From Saprospiraceae bacterium (GTDB lineage Bacteria > Bacteroidota > Bacteroidia > Chitinophagales > Saprospiraceae), in the NCBI GenBank assembly GCA_022842725.1, contig JALHOZ010000015.1:39863-103862 (forward strand): 64,000 nucleotides of DNA. Direction: 5' to 3'. The notes under the pieces are model-generated. The model made no database searches and was not told the origin of the DNA. It saw nothing but the letters and a program-made list of their open reading frames with translations. The translations under genes and the position numbers were made by a program. The stretch's first letter is position 1. Every line of letters starts with the position of its first letter. Of the stretch, positions 18,969 to 28,506 are shown piece by piece.

Positions 18969-20492
18969 ATGAAACGTACATATATTATAGCTTTTATTTT
19001 GGTCGTTTTCAGTACCTTTTCGTGCAACGACGACTTTTTGACCCTGGAGCCCAAAGGAACAGCTCTTGAAACCAATTTTTACAGAACAGAAGAAGAATTG
19101 TATCAGGGAATTGTTTCAGTTTACGACGTGCTTCAATGGGGCGGACGAAATGGCTGGACTATGCAGCTCGGACTCATGAATGCGGCATCTGATGATTGCC
19201 TGGCCGGAGGAAGTGATGCGTCTGACCAACCATCATGGGTTGCCATGGACAATTTTACCGTTACGCCCAGCTTGGGACCTCAAGCCGGAATTTGGAGCAA
19301 ATATTATGCAGGTATCGCCAGAGCCAATCTTGTTTTGGAAAAACTGGCAGGTGCTTCAGAAAATATTAAAAAACCATTTATCAACAGAGCAACAGCAGAA
19401 GTTAAATTTTTGAGAGCATATTATTATTTCGAATTGGTGAGATTGTTCGGAAGACCGGTTCTTACACTGGAAAGAATCAATCCGGATGGCATCAATGCTC
19501 AAAAACAAGTCACATCCGCAGAAGTTTATGCTCAGATTGAAGCTGACCTCAGGGATGCTTACAATACCTTTGATTTGCCGACAAGTGTTCCTTTATCAGA
19601 GACCGGAAGGGTTACCCTCGGAGCTGTGACTTCATTGTTGGGGAAAGTGATTTTGTATCAGAACGATCCCGCAAGAATGGCAGAAGCGGCCACCTTATTG
19701 GAAGAAGTTATTTCCTCAGGTCTGTATGCATTGGAAACCGATTACGGACAGATATTTAATCCTGCCAATGAATGGGGCGTTGAATCCATTTTTGAAATCA
19801 ATCATTCTGAAAACCAAAGAGGTGGTTATGGCAATTTTGGAAACGGCGAAACGGAAGGAAATTATAACATTCAGTTTTTCGGAATGCGTGATTTTATTCC
19901 TTCAGGAACAGCAGGATCAATTTTCGCAGCAGGTTGGGGCTTTTGTCCGGTGTCAGAATCATTGGTAGAGTTTATGAAAAACGATCCGAGATTTGCCCAC
20001 ACCATCATCGATGGAAAGGCTTTAACAGCTTCAGGAGCCAGCTATTCAACAGGTTATCAGAATACCGATTATTTCATCCGGAAATATTGTCCGATCGAAA
20101 GTCTCAGAGCAGGGGACGGAGAGCCTGCACTCAATTGGAGAATGAATGAAAAGGTCATCAGATATGCAGATGTTTTATTGATGTGTGCGGAAGCTCATGC
20201 CCTTTCAGGAAATGATGCCAGAGCCAGAACATTAACAAACCGTGTGCGTTCAAGAGTTGGATTGCAACCGCTCAACAGCAGTGGAACTGCCTTATTGGAT
20301 GCTATCTACAGAGAACGAAGAATGGAATTGGCCACAGAAGGTCATCGGTTTTTTGATTTGGTCAGAAGCGGCAGAGCAGTAGAATTTTTGGGACCTTTGG
20401 GATTCACAGCAAATAAAAATGAAGTTTTGCCCCTTCCTCAGGTTGAAATCGATATTTCTAATGGCGTGATCAAACAAAACAATAATTATTAG
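18969..20492 (+). CDS. susD: SusD/RagB-family glycan-binding lipoprotein (PUL1)
   Basis: This 507-residue protein has a lipobox at C19 followed by NDDFL, the usual start of mature SusD proteins and an acidic export signal for the outer leaflet. The N-terminal SusD-like part contains KFLRAYYYFELVRLFG, and the C-terminal RagB/SusD domain ends with YRERRMELATEGHRFFDLVRSG and PLPQVEID. It would form the lid of the SusC transporter encoded 20 bp upstream. TPR-like helices make up most of the fold. The next gene follows after 28 bp. Confidence 0.95.
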   Translation: MKRTYIIAFILVVFSTFSCNDDFLTLEPKGTALETNFYRTEEELYQGIVSVYDVLQWGGRNGWTMQLGLMNAASDDCLAGGSDASDQPSWVAMDNFTVTPSLGPQAGIWSKYYAGIARANLVLEKLAGASENIKKPFINRATAEVKFLRAYYYFELVRLFGRPVLTLERINPDGINAQKQVTSAEVYAQIEADLRDAYNTFDLPTSVPLSETGRVTLGAVTSLLGKVILYQNDPARMAEAATLLEEVISSGLYALETDYGQIFNPANEWGVESIFEINHSENQRGGYGNFGNGETEGNYNIQFFGMRDFIPSGTAGSIFAAGWGFCPVSESLVEFMKNDPRFAHTIIDGKALTASGASYSTGYQNTDYFIRKYCPIESLRAGDGEPALNWRMNEKVIRYADVLLMCAEAHALSGNDARARTLTNRVRSRVGLQPLNSSGTALLDAIYRERRMELATEGHRFFDLVRSGRAVEFLGPLGFTANKNEVLPLPQVEIDISNGVIKQNNNY

Positions 20493-20520
20493 TCTTTATT
20501 CATCAATTAAAAAATAAATC

Positions 20521-21402
20521 ATGATAAAGTTTAGATATGTTTTTATTGCCATCATGATGGTAACTGGATTTATGGCATGTGAGCCTGATACGGACGATAA
20601 GATCGCCTTGGGTGAAGTTCCTGCCAATGCTGATTTCAGTATCACGGCTGACGCTGAAAATCCAAATACCTATATTTTGGAAAATACAACGCCAGGAGCA
20701 TTTATTTATAACTGGGATTTTGGAAACGGAACCAAAAAGTCGGGCGCTAAAGTCAGTGCTTTTTACCAGAAAAAAGGAGATTATGTCGTCATATTGACGG
20801 TAGCCAATGCAGGAGGACACAAAAAGGTGGAAAAAACCATTACTGTGCCTGAAGATGCACCAATCAATTGTGAAGACAATGAAGTTTTGGAATTTTTGTC
20901 TGATTGTGGTCAAAAAGTCTGGAAACTGAATCCTGATGCCGGCGCCCTTTGGGTAGGACCAGCAGATGGCAGCCAAACCTGGTGGCAAAATCAAGTCATG
21001 GAAATCGATGTAAGACCTTGTGCATGGAATGATGAGTGGACATTTACCGATGATCTGAAAATGATCTATGATACCAAAGGGGACTTGTGGGCAGAAGATT
21101 ATATGGGATTTCCGTTTCAGTGTGTTGATGAAAATCTTCTGGCTGATAATGTAAAACCCTGGGCTTCAGGAACACATAGTTACACAGTGTTGACTGAAGG
21201 TGGGGTCAATACACTTTCTGTAAATGGTTTGGGAGCTTTTATCGGATTGCCCAAAGCTACCAATGGAGCAGAGGTAAAACTTCCGGTAAGTTCCATAACG
21301 TATACCATTTCAAAAATGGAAACAAGAGCCAACGAAGATTTTCTGGAGATATTTGTCAATTTTGGCCCGGGAATCTGGAGGTTTCAATTGGTGTCTAAAT
21401 AA
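20521..21402 (+). CDS. PKD-domain surface glycan-binding lipoprotein (PUL1)
   Basis: This 293-residue lipoprotein has C20 followed by EPDTDD, an acidic surface-export run. A PKD domain lies at about residues 35-115, shown by FIYNWDFGNGTKKSG and GDYVVILTVANAGG. The C-terminal 170 residues form an unrecognised beta-rich domain with many tryptophans (KVWKLNPDAGALWVG, WWQNQVMEI), as expected for a glycan-binding face. PKD lipoproteins directly after susCD occur in laminarin loci of marine Bacteroidota. Its stop codon overlaps the ATG of the first GH16 gene (TAATG). Confidence 0.82.
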   Translation: MIKFRYVFIAIMMVTGFMACEPDTDDKIALGEVPANADFSITADAENPNTYILENTTPGAFIYNWDFGNGTKKSGAKVSAFYQKKGDYVVILTVANAGGHKKVEKTITVPEDAPINCEDNEVLEFLSDCGQKVWKLNPDAGALWVGPADGSQTWWQNQVMEIDVRPCAWNDEWTFTDDLKMIYDTKGDLWAEDYMGFPFQCVDENLLADNVKPWASGTHSYTVLTEGGVNTLSVNGLGAFIGLPKATNGAEVKLPVSSITYTISKMETRANEDFLEIFVNFGPGIWRFQLVSK

Positions 21403-22232
21403 TGAAATTTTTGCCCGAAACATATATCATTTTGGCTGTTTTATATAGTTTTGATTTTGTAAAGGCTCAACAATCATCCGATCAAACCTACCAATTGGTT
21501 TGGTCGGATGAATTTTCAGAAAAAGGAAAACCCGATGGAACAAAGTGGGTGTATGATCTGGGTGACGGTTGTCCGACGGTATGTCAATGGGGCAATCAGG
21601 AATTGCAATATTACACATCGGACTCTTCCAATGTGTATGTCCGGAACGGATATCTTTTTATAACTGCCAGAAAAGAAAACAAAGGTTCTCGCGAATTTAC
21701 GTCTGCCCGGCTCAAAACCAAAGGGAAAGGAGATTGGACGTACGGGAAAATAGAAGTCAGAGCTAAACTTCCAACGGGTCGCGGAACATGGCCGGCTATC
21801 TGGATGTTGCCGACACAATCAGTCTACGGAGGTTGGCCAAAAAGCGGCGAAATTGACATTATGGAACATGTAGGTTATGAACCGGATTCGATATTCGGCA
21901 CCGTTCATACGACATCTTACAATCATATCATCGGCACACAAAAAGGTGGTGCCTTGTATGCAGGAGATTGTGAAAAATCCTTTCATGTATACAGTATTGA
22001 ATGGAATGAAAATAAAATTGATTTTTTTGTGGATGACTTTTTGTATTTTACATTCACAAATGAAAACAAAACCAACAAAGAATGGCCTTTTGACCAACCC
22101 TTTCATTTGCTGCTGAATGTTGCAGCAGGAGGTAACTGGGGCGAAAAAAAAGGTGTCGATATGAATATTTGGCCACAACAAATGGTCGTTGATTATGTTC
22201 GGGTATATCAATTACCTTCATCAAAAATGTAG
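21402..22232 (+). CDS. GH16 endo-beta-glucanase (laminarinase type)
   Basis: This 276-residue protein has a signal peptide ending near VKA and a single GH16 catalytic domain. The active-site block is GEIDIMEHVG with nucleophile E150, D152 and acid/base E155. The extra Met between D and E is the beta-bulge form found in laminarinases and related endo-beta-1,3(4)-glucanases. Substrate-cleft blocks KIEVRAKLPTGRGTWPAIWM and HLLLNVAAGGNWG are present. No lipobox is seen, so it is probably periplasmic or secreted. Translation is coupled to the PKD lipoprotein gene, and the next GH16 gene begins 4 bp after its stop. Confidence 0.92.
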   Translation: MKFLPETYIILAVLYSFDFVKAQQSSDQTYQLVWSDEFSEKGKPDGTKWVYDLGDGCPTVCQWGNQELQYYTSDSSNVYVRNGYLFITARKENKGSREFTSARLKTKGKGDWTYGKIEVRAKLPTGRGTWPAIWMLPTQSVYGGWPKSGEIDIMEHVGYEPDSIFGTVHTTSYNHIIGTQKGGALYAGDCEKSFHVYSIEWNENKIDFFVDDFLYFTFTNENKTNKEWPFDQPFHLLLNVAAGGNWGEKKGVDMNIWPQQMVVDYVRVYQLPSSKM

Positions 22233-22236
22233 TTTT

Positions 22237-23427
22237 ATGTACAGATTAAAATATGTTACCGTTTTTTTGATTTCAGCGTTTATTTTTTCATGTGATGAAG
22301 GAAGCGGACCCGTAGATGAAAATCCGGTTGGTAAACAACTTGATGTCAGTGATGTGGTCAGGTTTGAAGGTAATGCAGGTACCTCTTTGTTTACGCTCAA
22401 TGCCAGGCTTTCAACGACATCAGATCTGGATGTAACTTTTGATTACGTAACCGAAGCTTTTTCTGCCAAAGAAGGTGAGGATTACAAAAAGACTCAGGGC
22501 AACATCACCATACCGGCTGGTCAGCGCAATGCAGTTTTTACGGTTGAAGTGGTAGGAGATACCTTAAGAGAAGAAGATGAAGTTTTTTATATCGTTCTTT
22601 CTAATGTTAAAAATGCCGTTGCTGTCCGCGAAAAAATAAGTGTTACCCTCCGGAATGATGACACTTTTGTCGAAGAAACGGAAGATGGATTTATCAGTCC
22701 TGATAATTATGCCGGATTTGATAAAGTCTGGGCTGATGAATTTGAAGGAACAAATATTGATCTGACAGCATGGACACATGAGCTCGGTGCATCAGGATGG
22801 GGAAACAATGAATTGCAGAATTATACTGCATCTCCCCAAAATTCATATCTGACCCAAGGAAAACTGGTCATTGAAGCCAGAAGAGAAAACAATGGTCAAT
22901 ACACTTCTGCCAGAATGATAACCAAAGGTAAAAAGGAGTTTTTGTTCGGTAGAATTGATATCCGTGCCAAACTGCCTAAAGGAAGAGGAATATGGCCGGC
23001 TTTGTGGATGCTTGGATCGAATATTCAACAAGTGGGTTGGCCTGCTTGCGGCGAAATAGATATTATGGAAATAGTCGGTCATGAGCCTAATAAGCTGCAT
23101 TGTACGGCACATTGGGGCAATCAGGGACAATCATTCAGTATCAATTCTTCCAAGTCAACAACGTTGGATTCAGGAGATTTTTCTGACAAATTTCACGTAT
23201 TTTCAATCATTTGGGAAAATAATCGGATTAACTGGTATCTCGATAATAAGCTCGTTCATACCCTGACACCTGCCAATACAGCAGGGTACAGTTATCCGTT
23301 TAATCAGGATTTTTTCTTCATCTTTAATATTGCTGTCGGTGGAAACTGGCCCGGCAATCCGGATGCATCGACCCAATTTCCGCAAAGGATGACGGTCGAT
23401 TATATCAGGGTTTTTCAGAAGAAGTAA
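22237..23427 (+). CDS. GH16 lipoprotein with N-terminal Calx-beta domain
   Basis: ATG 22237 is chosen because it begins a lipoprotein signal (C19 in FIFSCDEGSG); a TTG at 22189 lies inside the previous gene. The 396-residue product has a Calx-beta domain at about 35-140 (KEGEDYKKTQGNITIPAGQ, REEDEVFYIVLSN) and then a GH16 domain at about 160-396 with GEIDIMEIVG: nucleophile E273, D275 and acid/base E278. The acidic DE after the cysteine suggests surface display. It would make the first cuts in the polymer, with the soluble GH16 acting on the products. The domain pairing fits a laminarinase. Confidence 0.9.
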   Translation: MYRLKYVTVFLISAFIFSCDEGSGPVDENPVGKQLDVSDVVRFEGNAGTSLFTLNARLSTTSDLDVTFDYVTEAFSAKEGEDYKKTQGNITIPAGQRNAVFTVEVVGDTLREEDEVFYIVLSNVKNAVAVREKISVTLRNDDTFVEETEDGFISPDNYAGFDKVWADEFEGTNIDLTAWTHELGASGWGNNELQNYTASPQNSYLTQGKLVIEARRENNGQYTSARMITKGKKEFLFGRIDIRAKLPKGRGIWPALWMLGSNIQQVGWPACGEIDIMEIVGHEPNKLHCTAHWGNQGQSFSINSSKSTTLDSGDFSDKFHVFSIIWENNRINWYLDNKLVHTLTPANTAGYSYPFNQDFFFIFNIAVGGNWPGNPDASTQFPQRMTVDYIRVFQKK

Positions 23428-23674
23428 AAGCAAATAAACCCATGTCATTGGAGTTCATTTAATTGAATTTTAGATGGTTTGGTTTTGTAATAAATAAAAT
23501 TGATTCGGGTAAGATAACATCTTTATTTATTAACATCTTTTGTGTTTTTCAGCATACCCTTATATATTAAAAAAAATTTGAACATCACAATTTGTTTCTT
23601 CAACGCTGAACATTAGCGGAATTATTGAACAATTTATAAAGAAGACTATTATTCTTTGGAATCTTTTTTTGTTT

Positions 23675-25945
23675 ATGAGGCAATTTATCCTGTTAGTATC
23701 GTTTTTTTTATTTGTTGATGTTTCTTTTGGCCAAGACCTTGATTACCTGAAGGACACTACATATATAGAAAAAATTAAAGGTCCCCTAACATTTGATGGC
23801 TTAAGTGACGAGTCATTTTGGGAACATGCCTATAAAATGAAGTTTACAACTTTCAGGCCCGTTTGGGGCGGGGACCCCTCTGAAAAAACAGAGATGCTTT
23901 TGACTTATGATGATGAGTGTTTCTACATTGCAGGGAGATGTTTTACAAAAGATAGTTCTTCGTTGGTGATCAGGAATCTGGTTCGTGACGGATGGCGTGG
24001 TGATGATTGGATGACCTTTCATATTGACAATACTTTTGACAAACAGAATGCATTGGTTTTTTCTGTTTACCCTATGGGAAGCCGCTATGATGCAGCCATA
24101 GGCAATGATGGGGTAAATTTAGGTTCGTCTGCTTTTAATCAGGATTTTAATATGTTTTGGGATGCCCGTTCTGTGGTCAATGATAAAGGATGGTTTTTTG
24201 AACTGAAGATTCCTATGTACAACCTCAGGTTCAGGAAAAACAAGCAGGGTCAGGTTATTTCCGGTATAAGTGCGGCCCGCGTTATACAAAATCCTCAGGA
24301 GATGCACATCTATCCGGCTATACCGCAAAATATTCTCGATGGTATTAGCAAACCTTCGGTAAAAAGACCGGTAGTATTGACAGACATCAAACCACGTAAA
24401 TTATTTTTGGCAACACCATACCTGACAACTTCTGCAAACAGAGTAATTATTGCCGACTCAGAACAAAAAAGAATTGTAAAAAAGGAAGATCTGGCATTTC
24501 AATCAGGTTTGGATATGAAGGTTGGTATAAATCCTTATTTAACATTAGATTTGTCATTGAATCCGGATTTTGCGCAGGTTGAAGCAGATGACCAATTACT
24601 CAACCTTACCCGGTTTTCTCTTTTTTTTCCGGAAAAACGACAGTTTTTTCAGGAAGCAGCAGGATTGTTCGACTTTACATTAGGTGGTCAGACCCAGATG
24701 TTTTACAGCAGAAGGATAGGTATTAATGACGGACAGTTAACGCCTGTTTACGGCGGTGCAAGATTGACAGGTAAACTTAATGCAAAAACAGATATCGGCT
24801 TTCTGAGTATGCAGACCGCTGAGTTAAAGGATAGTGATGGATTGTTATTAAGAGGAAGTGAAAATTTTACTGTTTTGAGAATGCGCCGTAAGTTTTATAA
24901 TCAGCAATCCTTTTTTGGTTTTATGTCCACCAATCGTTGGATTGGAAACAAATCCAATACAGGAATCGGTTTGGATGTATTTATCAATCCTTCCGGTGAT
25001 CATTATTTTGTCGGTGCATTGGCAAATACCATCGATAGCAATCAACCTTTCAAAACTGCAGCTACAAGATTTAATATGAGATACGAACTGCGAAAAACTG
25101 ATGGTTTTTTTGGCGAAATGGCTTATACTTATTCAGGCAGGGATTTTAACCCTATGTCCGGATTTTTGGACAGGTCAGATTTCCATCAACTGAAAGGTAA
25201 TGTCAGTTGGGGCAGATTTGCCAAAAACAAGAACAATAAATATCAATACATTTTATGGAGGTTTTTGGATTTTGACACGTATCGCAGTGCTTCCAATAAT
25301 CTTTGGGAAAGTATTGCTTTATCATCCAATCTCAGATTGAGTAGGTTTAATGGCGTTGAATTTTCATGGAGGGCTACCTATAATTATGAATATCTTTATT
25401 TTCCATTGGAATTCAGTAATACTACAAAAGTGGCGGAAGGTAAATATCATTTTGCTCAGGTGTCATTTGATTATCTGGAGCCACGGGCCAGGACATTCAG
25501 AAATTTTTTCAGTGTGTCTGCAGGTAGTTTTTTTGACGGACAAAGGATTAATATCTCTTACAACCCTATTTGGAATCTTGGAAAACATTGGGAGTTACAA
25601 GGAGTTTACAGTATTAATCATCTGAATTTTGCCACGAGTAATGAAACCATTCATATAGGGCGCCTGAGAATAAATTATGCACTCAATCTCCATCTTTCAG
25701 TGAATTATGTCGTTCAGTATAATAGTGTCAACCGACAAGTATTCAACAATTTCAGATTCAGATATAATTTTAAGGACGGACATGATTTATTTTTTGTCTG
25801 GAATGAAAATTTTTTTACCGATATCTCAACCTCCTGGGGAGAATTACGTCCTGTCTCCGGAAATCAAAATTTTATCCTGAAGTATAATATTACATTGGAT
25901 TTGCTAAGAAAAAGATCCGGATTTTTAAAAGCTGATTTTATGTAA
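23675..25945 (+). CDS. DUF5916 outer-membrane protein with N-terminal CBM9-like domain
   Basis: ATG 23675 is preferred over the in-frame TTG at 23669. The 756-residue protein has a signal peptide (to about residue 20), a CBM9-like sandwich (about 35-220: PLTFDGLSDESFWEHA, SVYPMGSRYDAAIG), and a long C-terminal part with amphipathic beta strands typical of DUF5916. LDLSLNPDFAQVEADDQ and FFPEKRQFFQEAAGLFDF are family hallmarks. It is likely an outer-membrane barrel. Function unknown. It lies 247 bp after PUL1 and probably has its own promoter. A link to glycan use is possible from the CBM9-like fold but not shown. Confidence 0.85.
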   Translation: MRQFILLVSFFLFVDVSFGQDLDYLKDTTYIEKIKGPLTFDGLSDESFWEHAYKMKFTTFRPVWGGDPSEKTEMLLTYDDECFYIAGRCFTKDSSSLVIRNLVRDGWRGDDWMTFHIDNTFDKQNALVFSVYPMGSRYDAAIGNDGVNLGSSAFNQDFNMFWDARSVVNDKGWFFELKIPMYNLRFRKNKQGQVISGISAARVIQNPQEMHIYPAIPQNILDGISKPSVKRPVVLTDIKPRKLFLATPYLTTSANRVIIADSEQKRIVKKEDLAFQSGLDMKVGINPYLTLDLSLNPDFAQVEADDQLLNLTRFSLFFPEKRQFFQEAAGLFDFTLGGQTQMFYSRRIGINDGQLTPVYGGARLTGKLNAKTDIGFLSMQTAELKDSDGLLLRGSENFTVLRMRRKFYNQQSFFGFMSTNRWIGNKSNTGIGLDVFINPSGDHYFVGALANTIDSNQPFKTAATRFNMRYELRKTDGFFGEMAYTYSGRDFNPMSGFLDRSDFHQLKGNVSWGRFAKNKNNKYQYILWRFLDFDTYRSASNNLWESIALSSNLRLSRFNGVEFSWRATYNYEYLYFPLEFSNTTKVAEGKYHFAQVSFDYLEPRARTFRNFFSVSAGSFFDGQRINISYNPIWNLGKHWELQGVYSINHLNFATSNETIHIGRLRINYALNLHLSVNYVVQYNSVNRQVFNNFRFRYNFKDGHDLFFVWNENFFTDISTSWGELRPVSGNQNFILKYNITLDLLRKRSGFLKADFM

Positions 25946-25979
25946 TGAATACAAAAATTACCGGCCGAATTAAGATGGA

Positions 25980-26987
25980 TCATAATGACTTTATGTCTTT
26001 GATTAGCCTTGCCTTCTTGTCCCAAATTTTTACATGACCTTCAAAACTTGAGGTAACGATATATTTTCCATCAGGGCTCCAATCCACACCCCACAAATTG
26101 TCAGGAGATTTTCCTTCAGCAATGAGTTTCCCTTTTTTACTCCAAATTCTCAAAGCATCACTGGCGGTGGCAAGTCTATTTCCACGTTTTGACCAGCTCA
26201 TATTTCTATATTCTGACTTGCTGATGTTTTGTTCTGATAAAAAGCTTCCATCTGAATTCCAAAATTGAAGTAAAGGTTTAAACTTATTATTAACATCACC
26301 ATAATCTCCGATCACAAAAAAGTCTCCCGATGGATGCCATTGTACACAAAGCAGCAGAACATCTTCTTTTCTGTGTTCAAATTTTTGCAAAAGATTTCCT
26401 TCAGCATCATATATCCTGACACATTCACTCAAAACAATAAATTCATTTTTCGAAGGATGCCAATCTATCGCTACATTGCTTATGGTGTTTTCTTTGGTTA
26501 CAGACCGAATGAATTTTCCTTGTTGATTCCAAAGAGTAATCACCCCTTCATAATCTGCATAAGCCAACATATCTCCGTTGAAGCTCCAGTCAATAGCTCT
26601 CGAACCATTTGAGTTCATGCCTTGCAAAAAAATGATCGTATCTTTATCGATATCAATCAATTTTGATCCGTCTTCTACAGCGGCAACAGCCAAAAGATTT
26701 CGTTCGGGATGCCAACTCATCCTTTGAATGGCTTTATGATTGTCAATCACCCGGATCAATTCGAAGGTTTTGCCGCTAAAAATCCTGATTTTACCGTCAA
26801 CACCGCCAATAACAAAACAGGATTGATCATGGCTCCAGTTTGCTGACCATAAAATTCTGCTTATATCTTTTTCCTGACCATAGACCTGTATGGGAAGTGA
26901 ACATAAGGATACCCACACATATAAAAAACCATAAAAAATATTTATATTTTTAATAGTTATAGCAGATAGGTTGGGCAATACCTTCAT
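25980..26987 (-). CDS. Exported WD40-repeat protein
   Basis: The 335-residue protein has an N-terminal hydrophobic segment (about 14-36) ending in VYGQ, likely a signal peptide, and about seven WD40 blades covering the rest. The blades show repeated endings such as GKIRIF, GVITLWNQQG and GHVKIWDKKA, and starts such as MSWHPERNLLAVAA and VDWSPDGKYIVTSS. It has no catalytic domain or sorting signal. An exported WD40 propeller alone usually acts as a binding scaffold, and the partner is unknown. It converges on the DUF5916 gene and is divergent from the Crp-like gene. Confidence 0.82.
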   Translation of the reverse strand: MKVLPNLSAITIKNINIFYGFLYVWVSLCSLPIQVYGQEKDISRILWSANWSHDQSCFVIGGVDGKIRIFSGKTFELIRVIDNHKAIQRMSWHPERNLLAVAAVEDGSKLIDIDKDTIIFLQGMNSNGSRAIDWSFNGDMLAYADYEGVITLWNQQGKFIRSVTKENTISNVAIDWHPSKNEFIVLSECVRIYDAEGNLLQKFEHRKEDVLLLCVQWHPSGDFFVIGDYGDVNNKFKPLLQFWNSDGSFLSEQNISKSEYRNMSWSKRGNRLATASDALRIWSKKGKLIAEGKSPDNLWGVDWSPDGKYIVTSSFEGHVKIWDKKARLIKDIKSL

Positions 26988-27138
26988 GAGTCACCATTTT
27001 GTTGATTTGACAAATGTAAGATTTTTTTTAAAAAATCTTTTCATTTTTTTTGTGTAAAAAGGACAACACACCTTAACTATATCCATGTTTTAAGTTAGAA
27101 TCTTTATTTTTGTGACATGAAAATACAAATCCAAAATT

Positions 27139-27172
27139 TTGAAAAACCGTTTTAAAATTTGAGTATTTTTGG
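27139..27172 (+). promoter_or_regulatory. Promoter for the Crp-like gene (TTTG-N22-TATTTTTG)
   Basis: TTTG (27139-27142) is followed after 22 bp by TATTTTTG (27165-27172), a good Bacteroidota promoter. It predicts a leader of about 80 nt before ATG 27261. A second TATTTTTG lies at 27105-27112 without a clear upstream partner. Confidence 0.5.
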
Positions 27173-27260
27173 CATTTGATATGTTAAATACTCAGATACT
27201 TAATGCAGAGTTATTCCTCAAGTACAACATTAAATAACACAAAACATCAACAAATCCTCT

Positions 27261-27797
27261 ATGACTGATCTTTTTTCGCAGTCCGGAAAAACCATCATAC
27301 TTAAAAGAAATGATTTTCTGAAAACTACCGGATCAACAGACACCAACCTCTATTTTGTTGAAAAAGGCAGTATCAAAGTTTTTACGCACGATGAAGGGGA
27401 AGAACAAATCCTTCGGTTTGGGTATTCCGGAAATATTCTTGTCTCCCTGGATAGTTTTTTGACCGGCAAACCTTCCGAAATATGTATGCAAGCCATAAAA
27501 AAATCAGTCGTAAAAGTCATTTCAAAATCAGAGGCGGAAATGTATTTTAAGCAGGAAGGGAATCAAAAAATATGGATAAACATTCTTGAAAACCTGATCA
27601 TCCAACAAATGGAAAGAGAAACAGATATCCTGACACGGTCTCCCAAAAAAAGATTTAAACGCGTTTTTGCCAGGAGTCCGCGACTTTTTCAGGAGATTCC
27701 GGACAAATATATCGCCAATTACCTCAGAATGAGTCCTGAGACACTTTCCAGGTTAAAAAGTCTTGATTTTTATCAAGATTTACCAACTGAAGATTGA
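27261..27797 (+). CDS. Crp/Fnr-family transcriptional regulator
   Basis: The 178-residue protein has a cyclic-nucleotide-binding-type beta-roll (about 8-110; NLYFVEKGSIKVFTHDEGEE) and a dimerisation helix. The short C-terminal helix-turn-helix has its recognition part in IPDKYIANYLRMSPETLSRL. It is shorter than typical Crp proteins (about 220 aa), a common trait of the Bacteroidota Crp-like group. I see no Fnr-type cysteines, so the effector is unknown. A DinB-family gene follows after 30 bp, a frequent pairing in this phylum. Confidence 0.88.
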   Translation: MTDLFSQSGKTIILKRNDFLKTTGSTDTNLYFVEKGSIKVFTHDEGEEQILRFGYSGNILVSLDSFLTGKPSEICMQAIKKSVVKVISKSEAEMYFKQEGNQKIWINILENLIIQQMERETDILTRSPKKRFKRVFARSPRLFQEIPDKYIANYLRMSPETLSRLKSLDFYQDLPTED

Positions 27798-27827
27798 CGA
27801 AATTTGCCCCGACAAATAAGATACAAC

Positions 27828-28382
27828 ATGAATTCAGCACAACTCATTTCTTCTCTCACTTCTGATACCCGAAAGTGTATTGCCCTGGCTTTGACCCTTT
27901 CCGAAAAAAGTCCGGAATATCTCACCCGGAGACCGGAACCGAATGCCTGGAATATCCTGGAGTGTATTCAACACCTGAATTTGTATGGTGCCTTTTACAT
28001 TCCGGAAATAAAAAAGGCGATTCAAAAATCAACTTCTCTTCCCGAAAAAGAATTTCACCCGGGCTGGTTTGGGGATTATTTTGCCAAAAGTATGGCGCCC
28101 AAAGAGAAACTGAATAAAATGAATACTTTTAAAGATAAAAACCCTATTCACACTTTTTTGGACAAAAAAGTTCTGGACGTTTTTTTAGCCCAACAATCCG
28201 AACTGCTGGAGGCATTGGAAATGGCAAACCAGGTTAGCCTGAACAAAGTCAGAATCGGTACCACCCTTTCCCGTTTGATCCGCCTGAAATTGGGCGATAC
28301 TTTTCGTTTTTTTATCAACCATCAGATGCGCCATGTCGAACAAATAAACAAGATCATTACAAAAATGCAAGAAGAAAAGTGA
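27828..28382 (+). CDS. DinB-superfamily protein
   Basis: I start this at ATG 27828 (a TTG at 27804 is the only upstream option). The 184-residue protein is a four-helix-bundle DinB_2-type domain. The likely metal-binding histidines are in NILECIQHLNLYG and FFINHQMRHVEQI, the usual three-His arrangement. Members include thiol transferases and many uncharacterised damage-inducible proteins. It follows the Crp-like regulator closely and is probably co-expressed with it. The specific reaction is unknown. Confidence 0.82.
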   Translation: MNSAQLISSLTSDTRKCIALALTLSEKSPEYLTRRPEPNAWNILECIQHLNLYGAFYIPEIKKAIQKSTSLPEKEFHPGWFGDYFAKSMAPKEKLNKMNTFKDKNPIHTFLDKKVLDVFLAQQSELLEALEMANQVSLNKVRIGTTLSRLIRLKLGDTFRFFINHQMRHVEQINKIITKMQEEK

Positions 28383-28506
28383 CGTCTGGATTCCGGATCA
28401 ATTACAACAAAATAATGTCCGGCTGAAATAAAAAATTACCGATAAAAAGTGAAAGAATTTATACCTTGTTGCGTAATGAGAATATGTACGTACGTTTTTA
28501 GTAAAC

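Noticed and set aside
22189..22236. Upstream TTG extension of the second GH16 gene
   Set aside because: It lies inside the preceding GH16 gene and would hide the lipoprotein signal that begins at ATG 22237.
23640..23674. TATTCTTTG as a promoter for the DUF5916 gene
   Set aside because: The spacing inside the element is one base too long for TAnnTTTG and no clear -33 partner is present.
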